From JANQIO01 sp038746745 (GTDB lineage Bacteria > Pseudomonadota > Gammaproteobacteria > Pseudomonadales > Halieaceae), in NCBI GenBank assembly GCA_038746745.1, contig JBCDKJ010000002.1, forward strand, positions 52,481 through 116,480: a stretch of DNA of 64,000 bases. The letters run 5' to 3'. This document shows, in pieces, positions 49,046-57,183 of this stretch; the stretch's first letter is position 1, and each line of letters opens with the position of its first letter. The translations under genes and the position numbers were made by a program. A model generated the notes under the pieces. That model saw nothing but the letters and a program-made list of their open reading frames with translations, was not told the origin of the DNA and ran no database searches.

Positions 49046-50164
49046 TCAGGCGCCCAGCGCATCGAGCGCTTCTGGCATCGCTTTTACGTACATGGCCACA
49101 TCTTCCAGCTTGCCGGCGCTCACCCGCGACCAGCCGGTGTAGTCCTGATAGATGCCGCGAATCAGCACGTTGCGTTTTGCCATCTCTTTGCGAAAGGCCT
49201 CGGCGTTCAGCTCGCCGAGATCAACATAGACAAAGCTGGTTTGCGAGGGTGCAGCGGTAAGGCCATTGGCTTTGACGGCATCCATTATCATGCCCCGCGC
49301 CTCGTGAATGCGCGCTCGGGAGAAAGCAACAAAGCCCGTGTCGTTGAAGCTGGCCACCGCTGCCGCCACACCGGCCTGGTTCAGCATATAGCTACCCAGG
49401 CCATAGCTGCGAATCGCTTTTGTAGTTTCGGGAGTGGCCATAACATACCCCACGCGCATGCCTGCGAGGCCATAGACCTTGGAGAAGGTGCGGGCCACGA
49501 CCACGTCGTAGCCCTCCCGAATCAGCCCCACCATGGAATTGCCCTCGGGGTCGTCGGTGATTTCGTTGTAGGCCTCGTCCACCAGCACCGTGCACTTTTG
49601 GCTCGCCTTTTTGCAGAAGGCCCGTAACTGATCGGCATCCAGCATCATGCCGGTGGGGTTGTTCGGATTGCAGATTTGCACCAGCGCGACGTCGTCGGTG
49701 ATGGTGTTGTAGAGCGCATCCAAATTGATACCCAGATCGTCGGTTTTTGGGGTTCTGAGTAACTCGCCGCCCTGGCGCAGCGCCAATCGCGTGGTGGTAT
49801 CCCAGAACAAATCCGGCCCCAGTATTTTGCCCTGGGGCAGTTTTGCCCGGGCCAAGTCCGCCAGTGCGCCAGAAGAGCCTGACCCTAAGGTAATCTGGGA
49901 TTTCGGCAGCGCGTAGTATTCGCTCAGCATGCTTTGCAGACGTTGCACTGAGGCATCCACGTAGTAGGCACCTTTGGCCACCGCCTCACTCATGGCGGCA
50001 ACCGCCTTCGGGCTGGGCCCATAGGGATTTTCGTTGGCGTTTAGCTTGGCGACACCCGCCACAGGCCCATAAAGGCCAGCGGCCGCCAGCGATAGCTGAG
50101 GCCTTATGGCAGCCGCGCCCAGTGACACAGTGGACGCGTTGAGGAATGCACGACGTGACAACAT
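49046..50164 (-). CDS. Exported class I/II PLP aminotransferase (HisC-like)
   Basis: PLP-dependent aminotransferase of 372 residues. The N-terminus SRRAFLNASTVSLGAAA looks like a Tat signal (twin Arg plus a hydrophobic stretch ending in AAA). Then the usual HisC-like opening VAKLNANENPYGPSP, the cofactor loop GSGSSGAL, ICNPNNPTG, VDEAYNEI, and Lys in ARTFSKVYGLAGMRVGY, the Schiff-base site. GGAGGG lies 7 nt before ATG 50164. A cofactor-bound aminotransferase exported folded through Tat makes sense; the substrate in the periplasm is unknown. Confidence 0.88.
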   Translation of the reverse strand: MLSRRAFLNASTVSLGAAAIRPQLSLAAAGLYGPVAGVAKLNANENPYGPSPKAVAAMSEAVAKGAYYVDASVQRLQSMLSEYYALPKSQITLGSGSSGALADLARAKLPQGKILGPDLFWDTTTRLALRQGGELLRTPKTDDLGINLDALYNTITDDVALVQICNPNNPTGMMLDADQLRAFCKKASQKCTVLVDEAYNEITDDPEGNSMVGLIREGYDVVVARTFSKVYGLAGMRVGYVMATPETTKAIRSYGLGSYMLNQAGVAAAVASFNDTGFVAFSRARIHEARGMIMDAVKANGLTAAPSQTSFVYVDLGELNAEAFRKEMAKRNVLIRGIYQDYTGWSRVSAGKLEDVAMYVKAMPEALDALGA

Positions 50165-50187
50165 AGGAAACCCTCCGTGGCAGCGAG

Positions 50188-51021
50188 TCAGCTCGCCAGA
50201 TACTTATTGAACATGGTAGCCGAGATGACCAGCAGGTACAGGCCAAAGGCCCGGCGTAAATGAAACTCCGACAACGCATGGGCCCAGCGTGCACCTACCG
50301 GCGCGGTGAACACCGACGTGGCGGCAATAACGGCGAATGCGGGCACGTTCACATAGCCCATCGAACCTGGGGGTAGATCATCCTGGCCCAAGCCCAGCAG
50401 CATAAACCCGATTGCCCCGGGCAGTGCGATCAAAAACCCCACGCCGGCCGCAGTCGCCACCGCAGTGTGTACCGGGCGACCGCAAACCACCATCATCACC
50501 ACGAAGGGCGTGCCGCCGCCAATACCCAGCAGGGCCGAGAATGCGGCCAACCCAGAGCCCAGCACCGCTCTGCCTGCACCCACAGGTAGCGAATAGTGCT
50601 TTTCTCGCTTCACCACAAACTCCGGGCGCAGAAAGTAAAAGGAATACAGCAGTACCCCTGTGGCAAAGAGCAACAGCAGGGTACTGGTGGTGACATTGCC
50701 CGCGATCAGCAAACCAATGAGAACACCAATCACCAGCGACGGTGCCCAGCCCTTAAGCACGTCAAAATCTACCGCCCCCCGTTGACGATGGGCCTGCACC
50801 GCACGCAGTGACGTGACGACAATGGTGGCCAGCGAGGTGCCAATCGCTACCAGCAGATCATGCGGCCCCACATCCAGCAGCAGTGAAAACACCAGCAGCA
50901 TCGCCGGAACCACAATAAATCCACCCCCCACGCCGAACAGCCCTGAGGTCAGACCGGCGATAGCGCCGGCCCCCAGTAGAGCCAGGGGTGTCAGGTAGAG
51001 CAGTGTAGAAGCGGTGATCAC
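50188..51021 (-). CDS. Sulfite exporter TauE/SafE family permease (second copy)
   Basis: A 277-residue membrane protein of the TauE/SafE family with about eight helices, LTSGLFGVGGGFIVVPAML near the start and SALLGIGGGTPFVVMMVV in the second half, the two Gly-rich family motifs. The start is GTG 51021. It differs from the copy at 37001 in both motifs, so they are distinct paralogues. Anion transported unknown. Confidence 0.9.
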   Translation of the reverse strand: MITASTLLYLTPLALLGAGAIAGLTSGLFGVGGGFIVVPAMLLVFSLLLDVGPHDLLVAIGTSLATIVVTSLRAVQAHRQRGAVDFDVLKGWAPSLVIGVLIGLLIAGNVTTSTLLLLFATGVLLYSFYFLRPEFVVKREKHYSLPVGAGRAVLGSGLAAFSALLGIGGGTPFVVMMVVCGRPVHTAVATAAGVGFLIALPGAIGFMLLGLGQDDLPPGSMGYVNVPAFAVIAATSVFTAPVGARWAHALSEFHLRRAFGLYLLVISATMFNKYLAS

Positions 51022-51258
51022 GTCGTTGAGTTGCGCCTTGCGGATATTGCAGCAGATATCGTGCCAGCCGCAGTGTGAACCACTATAACGCTGCTATAGC
51101 GCGCCTTTAGAGACTGAAATGCGCCGCAGCAGGGCAGAGTGCAGGCTTTTGCACCATGGATGTGATGCTAAGCTCTGGTCCGATCCTCAGGATAGTGATG
51201 TATTACACAATGCGGTTCGTATTCCCGCCGTGCCAACCATCAAACGACTGAGGCGACT

Positions 51259-51837
51259 ATGCAGAGGACTGCAATTTGGCTAATCACTGCAATACTGCTT
51301 TTGGGTGCCACCCGCGTGTCTGAGTTGGAGCTCTATGCCGCCAAATCCGATAGCGCCGCTCCAACCCTGGCGAACAACGGTGAACGTTGGCGTCTGTTTA
51401 GTGACCGCGTGATGGGCGGCGTTTCCAGCGGCACGCTGACGGCGGACACCGTTGAAGGCCGCCCTTGTCTGCGCATGCAGGGCCAGGTGAGCCTGGAGAA
51501 CAATGGCGGCTTTATTCAGATCGCTATCGACCTGGGTGATTCGATTCAGAAACAACTCCCTAGCTACACAGGTATCGCACTGGATGTCTATGGGAATGCA
51601 GAGCGCTACAACGTGCACCTTCGCACCGAGGGGATGCGCCGACCCTGGCAGTCGTATCGTTCTAGTTTTGGGGCAGAGGCAAAGTGGCAGACGGTATCGC
51701 TGCCATTCAGTGCCTTTACTGCCTACCGGGTGGAGACAGGTTTGAATGTGGCAACGATTAGAAGATTGGGCATCGTTGCCATCGGACGTGATTTTAAAGC
51801 GGATCTGTGTGTCGGAAGAGTTGTTTTGCTTAAATAG
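51259..51837 (+). CDS. CIA30-family protein (NADH dehydrogenase assembly factor fold)
   Basis: Exported protein of 192 residues with a hydrophobic N-terminus (about residues 5-20). The CIA30 jelly-roll signature is clear: FSDRVMGGVSSGTL followed by MQGQVSLENNGGFIQIA, then RYNVHLRTEGM. The eukaryotic namesake assembles complex I; bacterial members act in unknown ways, and the signal peptide argues against complex I assembly. No close partner genes. A gap of about 240 nt upstream shows no clear element. Confidence 0.85.
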   Translation: MQRTAIWLITAILLLGATRVSELELYAAKSDSAAPTLANNGERWRLFSDRVMGGVSSGTLTADTVEGRPCLRMQGQVSLENNGGFIQIAIDLGDSIQKQLPSYTGIALDVYGNAERYNVHLRTEGMRRPWQSYRSSFGAEAKWQTVSLPFSAFTAYRVETGLNVATIRRLGIVAIGRDFKADLCVGRVVLLK

Positions 51838-51981
51838 CAACACTGAAGAACGCTTCGGTATCACGAGGCTCAATAGCCTTCGATAGGTTCATGTGCGGCG
51901 GCGGTTGTTAACGCCCATCTCTAGTTAGTAGTTTCCTGCTAGGGCTGTTTCTCTGGCCTGTTCAGCACTTGCGATTGTTCG

Positions 51982-52440
51982 TTAGCCAGGCCCGACGATC
52001 GTGTATGCACCGCCACTGCGCTTGTAACGCACACCGTTGTATTCAAAGATCGTGCCGCCAGTTGTGTGTGGCACTCTAGTAGCGCCATAGGGGAGTGACC
52101 GCACTCTGGCGCCAACGGGTGGGGATACCGGCGAGTACCCGTTCGCTCCTTGCGTATAATAAGAGCCACCCCAGTAGTAGTAGCTGCGACCTGCGTGATT
52201 TAGTCTTGCTGCACCTCTGGGCAGGGCGTCTATCGGCGCGCCTACTGGGCTGTGCGCGCCACCTGGACCGCCAGGGCCTGGTGGTGGCGGTGCAGGAGGT
52301 GGCGCAGGCCTCGGGGGAGGCGGCCCTTGCGCAAAGCCAGTTTGTGCGACAAGGCAGAGGGAAAGGGCAAGGGAAAAGAGAACACTGAATACGGTATCAG
52401 CGCAGCGCTTGCGCGTATGGCAGACGATATCGTTTGTCAT
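51982..52440 (-). CDS. Secreted proline-rich protein, DUF6515-like
   Basis: A 152-residue exported protein. The signal peptide is at about residues 17-38, ending FAQG; a proline-rich linker of PPP and GPGGPGG type follows, then two repeats of the DUF6515-like form: SYYYWGGSYYTQGANGYSPVSPPVGA and TIFEYNGVRYKRSGGAYTIV (quoted by part). Start ATG 52440 follows GGGAGG in the minus strand. Function unknown; family members are envelope or secreted proteins. Confidence 0.72.
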   Translation of the reverse strand: MTNDIVCHTRKRCADTVFSVLFSLALSLCLVAQTGFAQGPPPPRPAPPPAPPPPGPGGPGGAHSPVGAPIDALPRGAARLNHAGRSYYYWGGSYYTQGANGYSPVSPPVGARVRSLPYGATRVPHTTGGTIFEYNGVRYKRSGGAYTIVGPG

Positions 52441-52578
52441 TCCGACCTCCCAAGAGACGTTCATGTAGTACGACTCTTATTAGGTTAGCGCTCTTCTGGA
52501 TGATCGCCAACGGAATTGCCGCGCAGGGGTGCTGAATAAGACAACAGGCGTTGGCCGCCATAGAGGCGCTGTACAGTG

Positions 52579-53460
52579 CTATGCAGGTATCTGGGCAGCG
52601 TCCGTTCGCTGTCGCTTCAGCGCCGCGGTGAACGCCTTGATTTCTGGCTGATGATGAATATCGCCATGTGTTACTAGCCATAAGGTATCGCTAACAGATT
52701 TCGGCAGAGCCAGAACTTTTACGAGCTGCTCACTGGTTTGCGCCTGAAGGTCGGCCAGCACTCCTATGGCAATCCCCTGCCGAATGACACTCTCCGCAAC
52801 CTCCGGCCCGTTGGCCTCTACAAATACTCTATCGGCGGGGACTTTTCGTCTCAGCCATTCCTGAAATGGCAATCGCTGCGGTAAGTTTGGCAAAACAAAG
52901 GTGTGACTACTGAACTCATCCACTGAGCGGGGTGCCCCGTTTTGGGCGACGTATCCCTGGCTGGCGTAAAAGGAAAAGTGGATATCACAGAAGTGCTGAG
53001 CAACATAATCCAGTTCCACGGGTTTTGGCCCTGCGCGCAGCGCTACATGCGCTTGCCCCAACTCCAGTTTCATCAGCTCTGTTGATGACTGTAGGCTAAT
53101 TGCGACATTTGGGTAGTTGCGTATGAACTCCGCAACGGCGGGCAACATTAACGTAGTAATTGGTGGCAGCGCTGAAAAAATAATGCGGGAGATGCCCGTA
53201 TTAGGTCGATCAGCCGCGCGATAGAACTCATTGACCAGAGACTCTACCTGGTGTGCGACCCCTAGCGCACGCAGGCCTGCATCGGTTGCTCGATACCCCT
53301 GCGGCCCACGCAGAAACAACTTTACGCCCACCATTGTCTCAACGGATTCAATATGCCGCATCACTGTGGCTCGATGAATGCCCAGGGCGTTAGCCGCCGC
53401 ACTCACAGACCCCGTCTTTTGCACATAGAGCGCGGTCCGCATTTGATCCCATTGTTGCAA
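52579..53460 (-). CDS. LysR-family transcriptional regulator
   Basis: LysR regulator with the N-terminal winged helix (VQKTGSVSAAANALGIHRATVMRHIES) quoted as residues 12-39, followed by an effector-binding domain (about 90-290). I choose TTG 53460 because AGGAGAG stands 6 nt before it, and the product (293 residues) is the usual length; the longer frame to 53514 would place a palindrome inside coding DNA. It is divergent from the efflux operon at 53719 and is the likely local regulator. The inducer is unknown. Confidence 0.88.
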   Translation of the reverse strand: MQQWDQMRTALYVQKTGSVSAAANALGIHRATVMRHIESVETMVGVKLFLRGPQGYRATDAGLRALGVAHQVESLVNEFYRAADRPNTGISRIIFSALPPITTLMLPAVAEFIRNYPNVAISLQSSTELMKLELGQAHVALRAGPKPVELDYVAQHFCDIHFSFYASQGYVAQNGAPRSVDEFSSHTFVLPNLPQRLPFQEWLRRKVPADRVFVEANGPEVAESVIRQGIAIGVLADLQAQTSEQLVKVLALPKSVSDTLWLVTHGDIHHQPEIKAFTAALKRQRTDAAQIPA

Positions 53461-53495
53461 CGTTATCTCTCCTGCTCGTGGACTGTGCAATGGTA

Positions 53496-53505
53496 CATAC
53501 GTATG
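53496..53505. promoter_or_regulatory. CATACGTATG palindrome in the LysR/efflux divergent region
   Basis: A perfect 10-bp palindrome lies 36 nt upstream of the preferred LysR start, within the 258-nt gap to the efflux operon. It is a candidate operator for the LysR regulator, though it does not match T-N11-A exactly. Confidence 0.3.
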
Positions 53506-53718
53506 CGGCCACATTCAGGTTTTGCGCCTGCATGCCCTTGTCGCAAAAAGTCGCCCCCCTGTGCACTGGTGTTACATCACAGCAGGAGCTTTGTTCGATA
53601 TTGTCTCTAGCGGTCATGATGCTTTCGGGGGGCATTGTTTATGGTCTGCGCCAAATGCGGACGAGGAGAGCGTGCAGCCACTTTCGCTATTAGAAATGGT
53701 TGCTATGCGAGAACCCCC

Positions 53719-56070
53719 ATGAGCCTGGGCGCACGCCTTGCCACGTGGTTACCCGTACTTTTCGTTTGGGTTGTCACGGTATCCTCCGCAAGCGCATGGG
53801 CCCTCGACACAGCTGCCATACGATTGGCCGTCATCGCTGACGATGCGGGGCCTCGATATGTCCGAACTGGAGAATTGCTACAACAAGAGCTGGACGAACT
53901 GGCGGGAGATGAATTCGATTTTTCTGTCCAGTACACGGCGTTACGGGAAACAACGCGAGCTGCGGCGGCTGCCTCCATCACATCCTTACATGCGAATCCC
54001 AATATTGATCTCATCGTGGCCTTGGGGCCATTGGCAAGCGACGTCGGACGTACGCTCGCAACGCCAAAGCCGTTTATCGCGGCCGCCGTTATTAGCGCGC
54101 CTGCTCAGGGCTTCCCCGCGTCAGAATATGGCACCAGTGGGCGGCAAAACCTGCACTATCTCAGCGCGAAAGTAGAACTGGTAACAGAACTTCAGCGATT
54201 TCGCAGCATCACTGACGCCCAGCGTGTTGCGATTGTCGTGGATAAGATGACCTACAACGGTATTCCTGCGGTACGGGCGGCGCTGGACGGTCTGTCATCT
54301 CAGGCCAATGACGAAAACCAAATCGTAGTATTTGATTACACAAGCCCAAACGCTGACCTCGTTAGCGCGCTGGCCGAAAACGTTGACGCCGTCTTTATCT
54401 TGCCGCAGCTTGGGCTGACCGCTGAGGCCCGTCAGGCTCAAGTTGATGCATTGCTACTGCACAAGCTGCCCTCACTCTCAACAATGGGTAGCGAGGATGC
54501 GCATGCTGGATATCTCTACGGTCTCTCTCTGATACCAAGTCCTGCTCAGCTTGCCCGCCGACTCGCCGTGGACGTACGCGATATCGCCCTCGGGAGGAAT
54601 GCCGCAGACCTGCCAGTAGAGCTGAGCCCCGCAACCCGGCTCTCCGTCAACCTTGCAACGGCGCGGGCGCTCAATCAGAGCGTACCCTTTTCTGTCCTGT
54701 TCGAAGCTGAGTTGCTGAACGAGTTCAGTGGTGAGACGCAAGACCTGACGCTCCCATCTGCGGTGGCAGAGGCACTGCAGGCCAATCTGGAACTGGCGGT
54801 TGCCGAGACAGATGTCGAGGTATCAGAACAGGATGCGATCATCGCCCGGTCAGATTTGCTGCCGCAAATTTCTGCCGAGGTCGATTGGGAGAACTTCGAT
54901 GACGATCTGGCAATCGTTCCCGATGTGATTCCTAGTGAAACGACTACAGCATCGCTGTCGCTTCGTCAGCGAATTTACTCAGAGTCTGTTTTGAGTAACT
55001 ACCGCGCATCCCAATTCAATCTTACGTCTGAGCGAGCAAGTCGCGATGCGACACGCCTGGACGTCATACAGGAAACGGCAACAGCATACCTCGACCTACT
55101 GATAGCGAAGACCGAGCGCGATATCCAACGCGAGAATGTTCGCTTAACTCGGGCAAACCTCGACAGAGCCCAGTTCCGCTACAGAGTCGGGTCCGCAGAC
55201 CGCTCCGAAGTGTTCCGCTTTGAGGCCGAGCTCGCTAGCGGGCTGCAAGAGGTTGCCCTGTCTCAGAGCGTGTTTCAACAGTCAGCCTTTAACCTGAATC
55301 GCGTTCTGCGCCGCCCCATTCGCGACACGATATCGGTTGTAGAAACGGGTGTAGACGTACCTCCCGTCTTCGGTGACCCCAGGCTAGAGACGTTCATCAG
55401 TGCGCCTGCACGTGAAATGGTGTTTTCAGATTTCCTGACAGCGGAATCGATTAGTAACGCGCCTGAGCTTGAAGATATCGACGCACAAATTTCGGCACAG
55501 GATCGATTATTGCTGGCGGCAAAACGCAGGCGATACGTCCCTAACATCGATTTTGTAGCATCAATAGAAGAGGTCATCGACGATAGCGGCGCGTCTATGG
55601 CCCGTGACTTTAATGAGGATTGGTCTGTCGGTGTGGAGCTGTCATTACCGCTGTACGAGGGCTCTGAAATCCTTGCTGCGACGCGCCAGGCAAGAGTGCA
55701 GTTGCGCAGGCTTCGCCTCAATCGTGAACAGTTGTTGCTGGAGCTTGAGGCCAATGCCCGCAGTAGTGTTGCGGAAGCCAGCGCATCCCGTTTGAACATT
55801 GGATTTGCGAAGAAGTCCGAAGAGGCTGCGGGCAATACGCTGCGGTTAATCACAGACTCCTACACCCGCGGCCGCTCAAACTACATCGACCTGATCGATG
55901 CGCAAAACACCTATCTGAACGAGCGTTTGGCCTCTGCCAAGGCCATTTATGAGTATCTGTTGGACCTGATCGATCTGCAGCGAGCGATAGGCTTTTTTGA
56001 CTTTTACGTGGACGAAGCTACCAAGCAGGACTGGTTCAATCGACTGGAGGCCTACGAGAAGGGCACATAG
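53719..56070 (+). CDS. ABC-type substrate-binding domain fused to a TolC outer-membrane efflux protein
   Basis: First gene of the RND operon, 783 residues. After a signal peptide (about 1-28, ending AWA) come about 310 residues like the ABC_sub_bind family: IVALGPLASDVGR, AVFILPQLGLTAEARQ, and SPATRLSVNLATARALNQSVP. From about 345 to the end a TolC-like channel follows, with paired helical repeats (VAEALQANLELAVAE, ERDIQRENVRLTRANLDR and a second set) and NYIDLIDAQNTYLNER. The two parts are in one frame with no stop. TolC proteins are normally 430-500 residues, so the fusion is unusual. Start ATG 53719 is chosen for its signal peptide. Confidence 0.85.
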   Translation: MSLGARLATWLPVLFVWVVTVSSASAWALDTAAIRLAVIADDAGPRYVRTGELLQQELDELAGDEFDFSVQYTALRETTRAAAAASITSLHANPNIDLIVALGPLASDVGRTLATPKPFIAAAVISAPAQGFPASEYGTSGRQNLHYLSAKVELVTELQRFRSITDAQRVAIVVDKMTYNGIPAVRAALDGLSSQANDENQIVVFDYTSPNADLVSALAENVDAVFILPQLGLTAEARQAQVDALLLHKLPSLSTMGSEDAHAGYLYGLSLIPSPAQLARRLAVDVRDIALGRNAADLPVELSPATRLSVNLATARALNQSVPFSVLFEAELLNEFSGETQDLTLPSAVAEALQANLELAVAETDVEVSEQDAIIARSDLLPQISAEVDWENFDDDLAIVPDVIPSETTTASLSLRQRIYSESVLSNYRASQFNLTSERASRDATRLDVIQETATAYLDLLIAKTERDIQRENVRLTRANLDRAQFRYRVGSADRSEVFRFEAELASGLQEVALSQSVFQQSAFNLNRVLRRPIRDTISVVETGVDVPPVFGDPRLETFISAPAREMVFSDFLTAESISNAPELEDIDAQISAQDRLLLAAKRRRYVPNIDFVASIEEVIDDSGASMARDFNEDWSVGVELSLPLYEGSEILAATRQARVQLRRLRLNREQLLLELEANARSSVAEASASRLNIGFAKKSEEAAGNTLRLITDSYTRGRSNYIDLIDAQNTYLNERLASAKAIYEYLLDLIDLQRAIGFFDFYVDEATKQDWFNRLEAYEKGT

Positions 56071-57171
56071 ATGAAAAATGCAAGCAAGAGTCTTCTTTGC
56101 GTCAGTATTCTGACGGCCATAAGCGCATGCGAACAGGCAGCAGTCCCCGAACCGCCGCTTAGACCTGTCAAGAGTCTGTTGATTTCGGCGGCTGACTACT
56201 CAGTCCGGAAACGCGTGTTCTCGGGAACCACTCAGGCCTCGCAAGAGGTCGACCTGTCTTTCCGCGTAAAGGGAACCGTCGTTGAACTGCCCATTTCTGT
56301 TGGCAGCAAAGTCGAGGCGGGCGTTCTGCTGGCGGCGCTGGATGACGAAACCTATCGCGTTGAGCTGGCCCAAGCCAAAGCAGACCTTGCGCAGGCAACC
56401 GCATCACGTCGCAGCGCGGAAGCGGACTATCAACGTATCCGACAACTCTATGCCAACGATAATGCATCACGCACTGAGTTGGATGAGTCTCTAGCGAGTG
56501 CTGAGGCGAGTCGCGCAGATGTAGACGCATTATCCCAGGCCCTAAGGCGCGCAGAGCTCGATCTGTCCTATACCCGACTTAGGGCGGATGCTGAGTGCTC
56601 TGTTGCGAGCGTAGACGTTGAACTCAATGAAAACGTCAATGCCGGTGCGCTGGTCGCAAAACTGAATTGTGGCCGCATCTGGGAAGTTGTTATCGATGTG
56701 CCTGAAAGCCAGATAGGCGCGTTTGAGCCGGGGATGGAAGGCGAAGTGAGCCTGGCCTCTGTAAAGGGCGTGAAGTATCCGGCGGCTGTTAGCGAGATTG
56801 GCGTGGCCAGTGTGGGTAACGCCAGCTTCCCGGTCACGCTGGTATTAGAGGCATTTCCCGAAACTATCCGTTCTAACCTCGCTGCAGAGGCCGAACTCAG
56901 CCTGACTGATCGCAGCTCAAATGCGCCCGTTGGCGCTGCCTCTATCATGGTACCTGCTGCCGCCGTCAGCCAGGATGAGCTGGGTACCTTTGTCTATCTG
57001 GTTGAGCCTACCGAGGATGCCATGATAGCGAGCCTGCGGCGGCAAGATGTCTCCGTGGGCGTACTGACTGAATTTGGACTGGAGATTGTCGCAGGACTTA
57101 CCACAGGTGATGTCGTTCTGACCGCTGGGCATGCCAACGCCAGGGACGGCATGCACGTCCGACAGCCCTGA
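56071..57171 (+). CDS. RND efflux periplasmic adaptor (membrane fusion protein), lipoprotein
   Basis: Adaptor between the RND pump and the TolC channel, 366 residues. Lipobox ISAC places a lipidated Cys at residue 20. Then come the barrel-sandwich part SFRVKGTVVELPISVGSKVEAG (quoted as region 65-86), a coiled-coil hairpin (about 100-165, with LAQAKADLAQATASRRSAEADYQ in part), and the beta-barrel and membrane-proximal domains. Its ATG follows the upstream stop with no gap. Confidence 0.92.
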   Translation: MKNASKSLLCVSILTAISACEQAAVPEPPLRPVKSLLISAADYSVRKRVFSGTTQASQEVDLSFRVKGTVVELPISVGSKVEAGVLLAALDDETYRVELAQAKADLAQATASRRSAEADYQRIRQLYANDNASRTELDESLASAEASRADVDALSQALRRAELDLSYTRLRADAECSVASVDVELNENVNAGALVAKLNCGRIWEVVIDVPESQIGAFEPGMEGEVSLASVKGVKYPAAVSEIGVASVGNASFPVTLVLEAFPETIRSNLAAEAELSLTDRSSNAPVGAASIMVPAAAVSQDELGTFVYLVEPTEDAMIASLRRQDVSVGVLTEFGLEIVAGLTTGDVVLTAGHANARDGMHVRQP

Positions 57172-57183
57172 CGGAGACACGCT

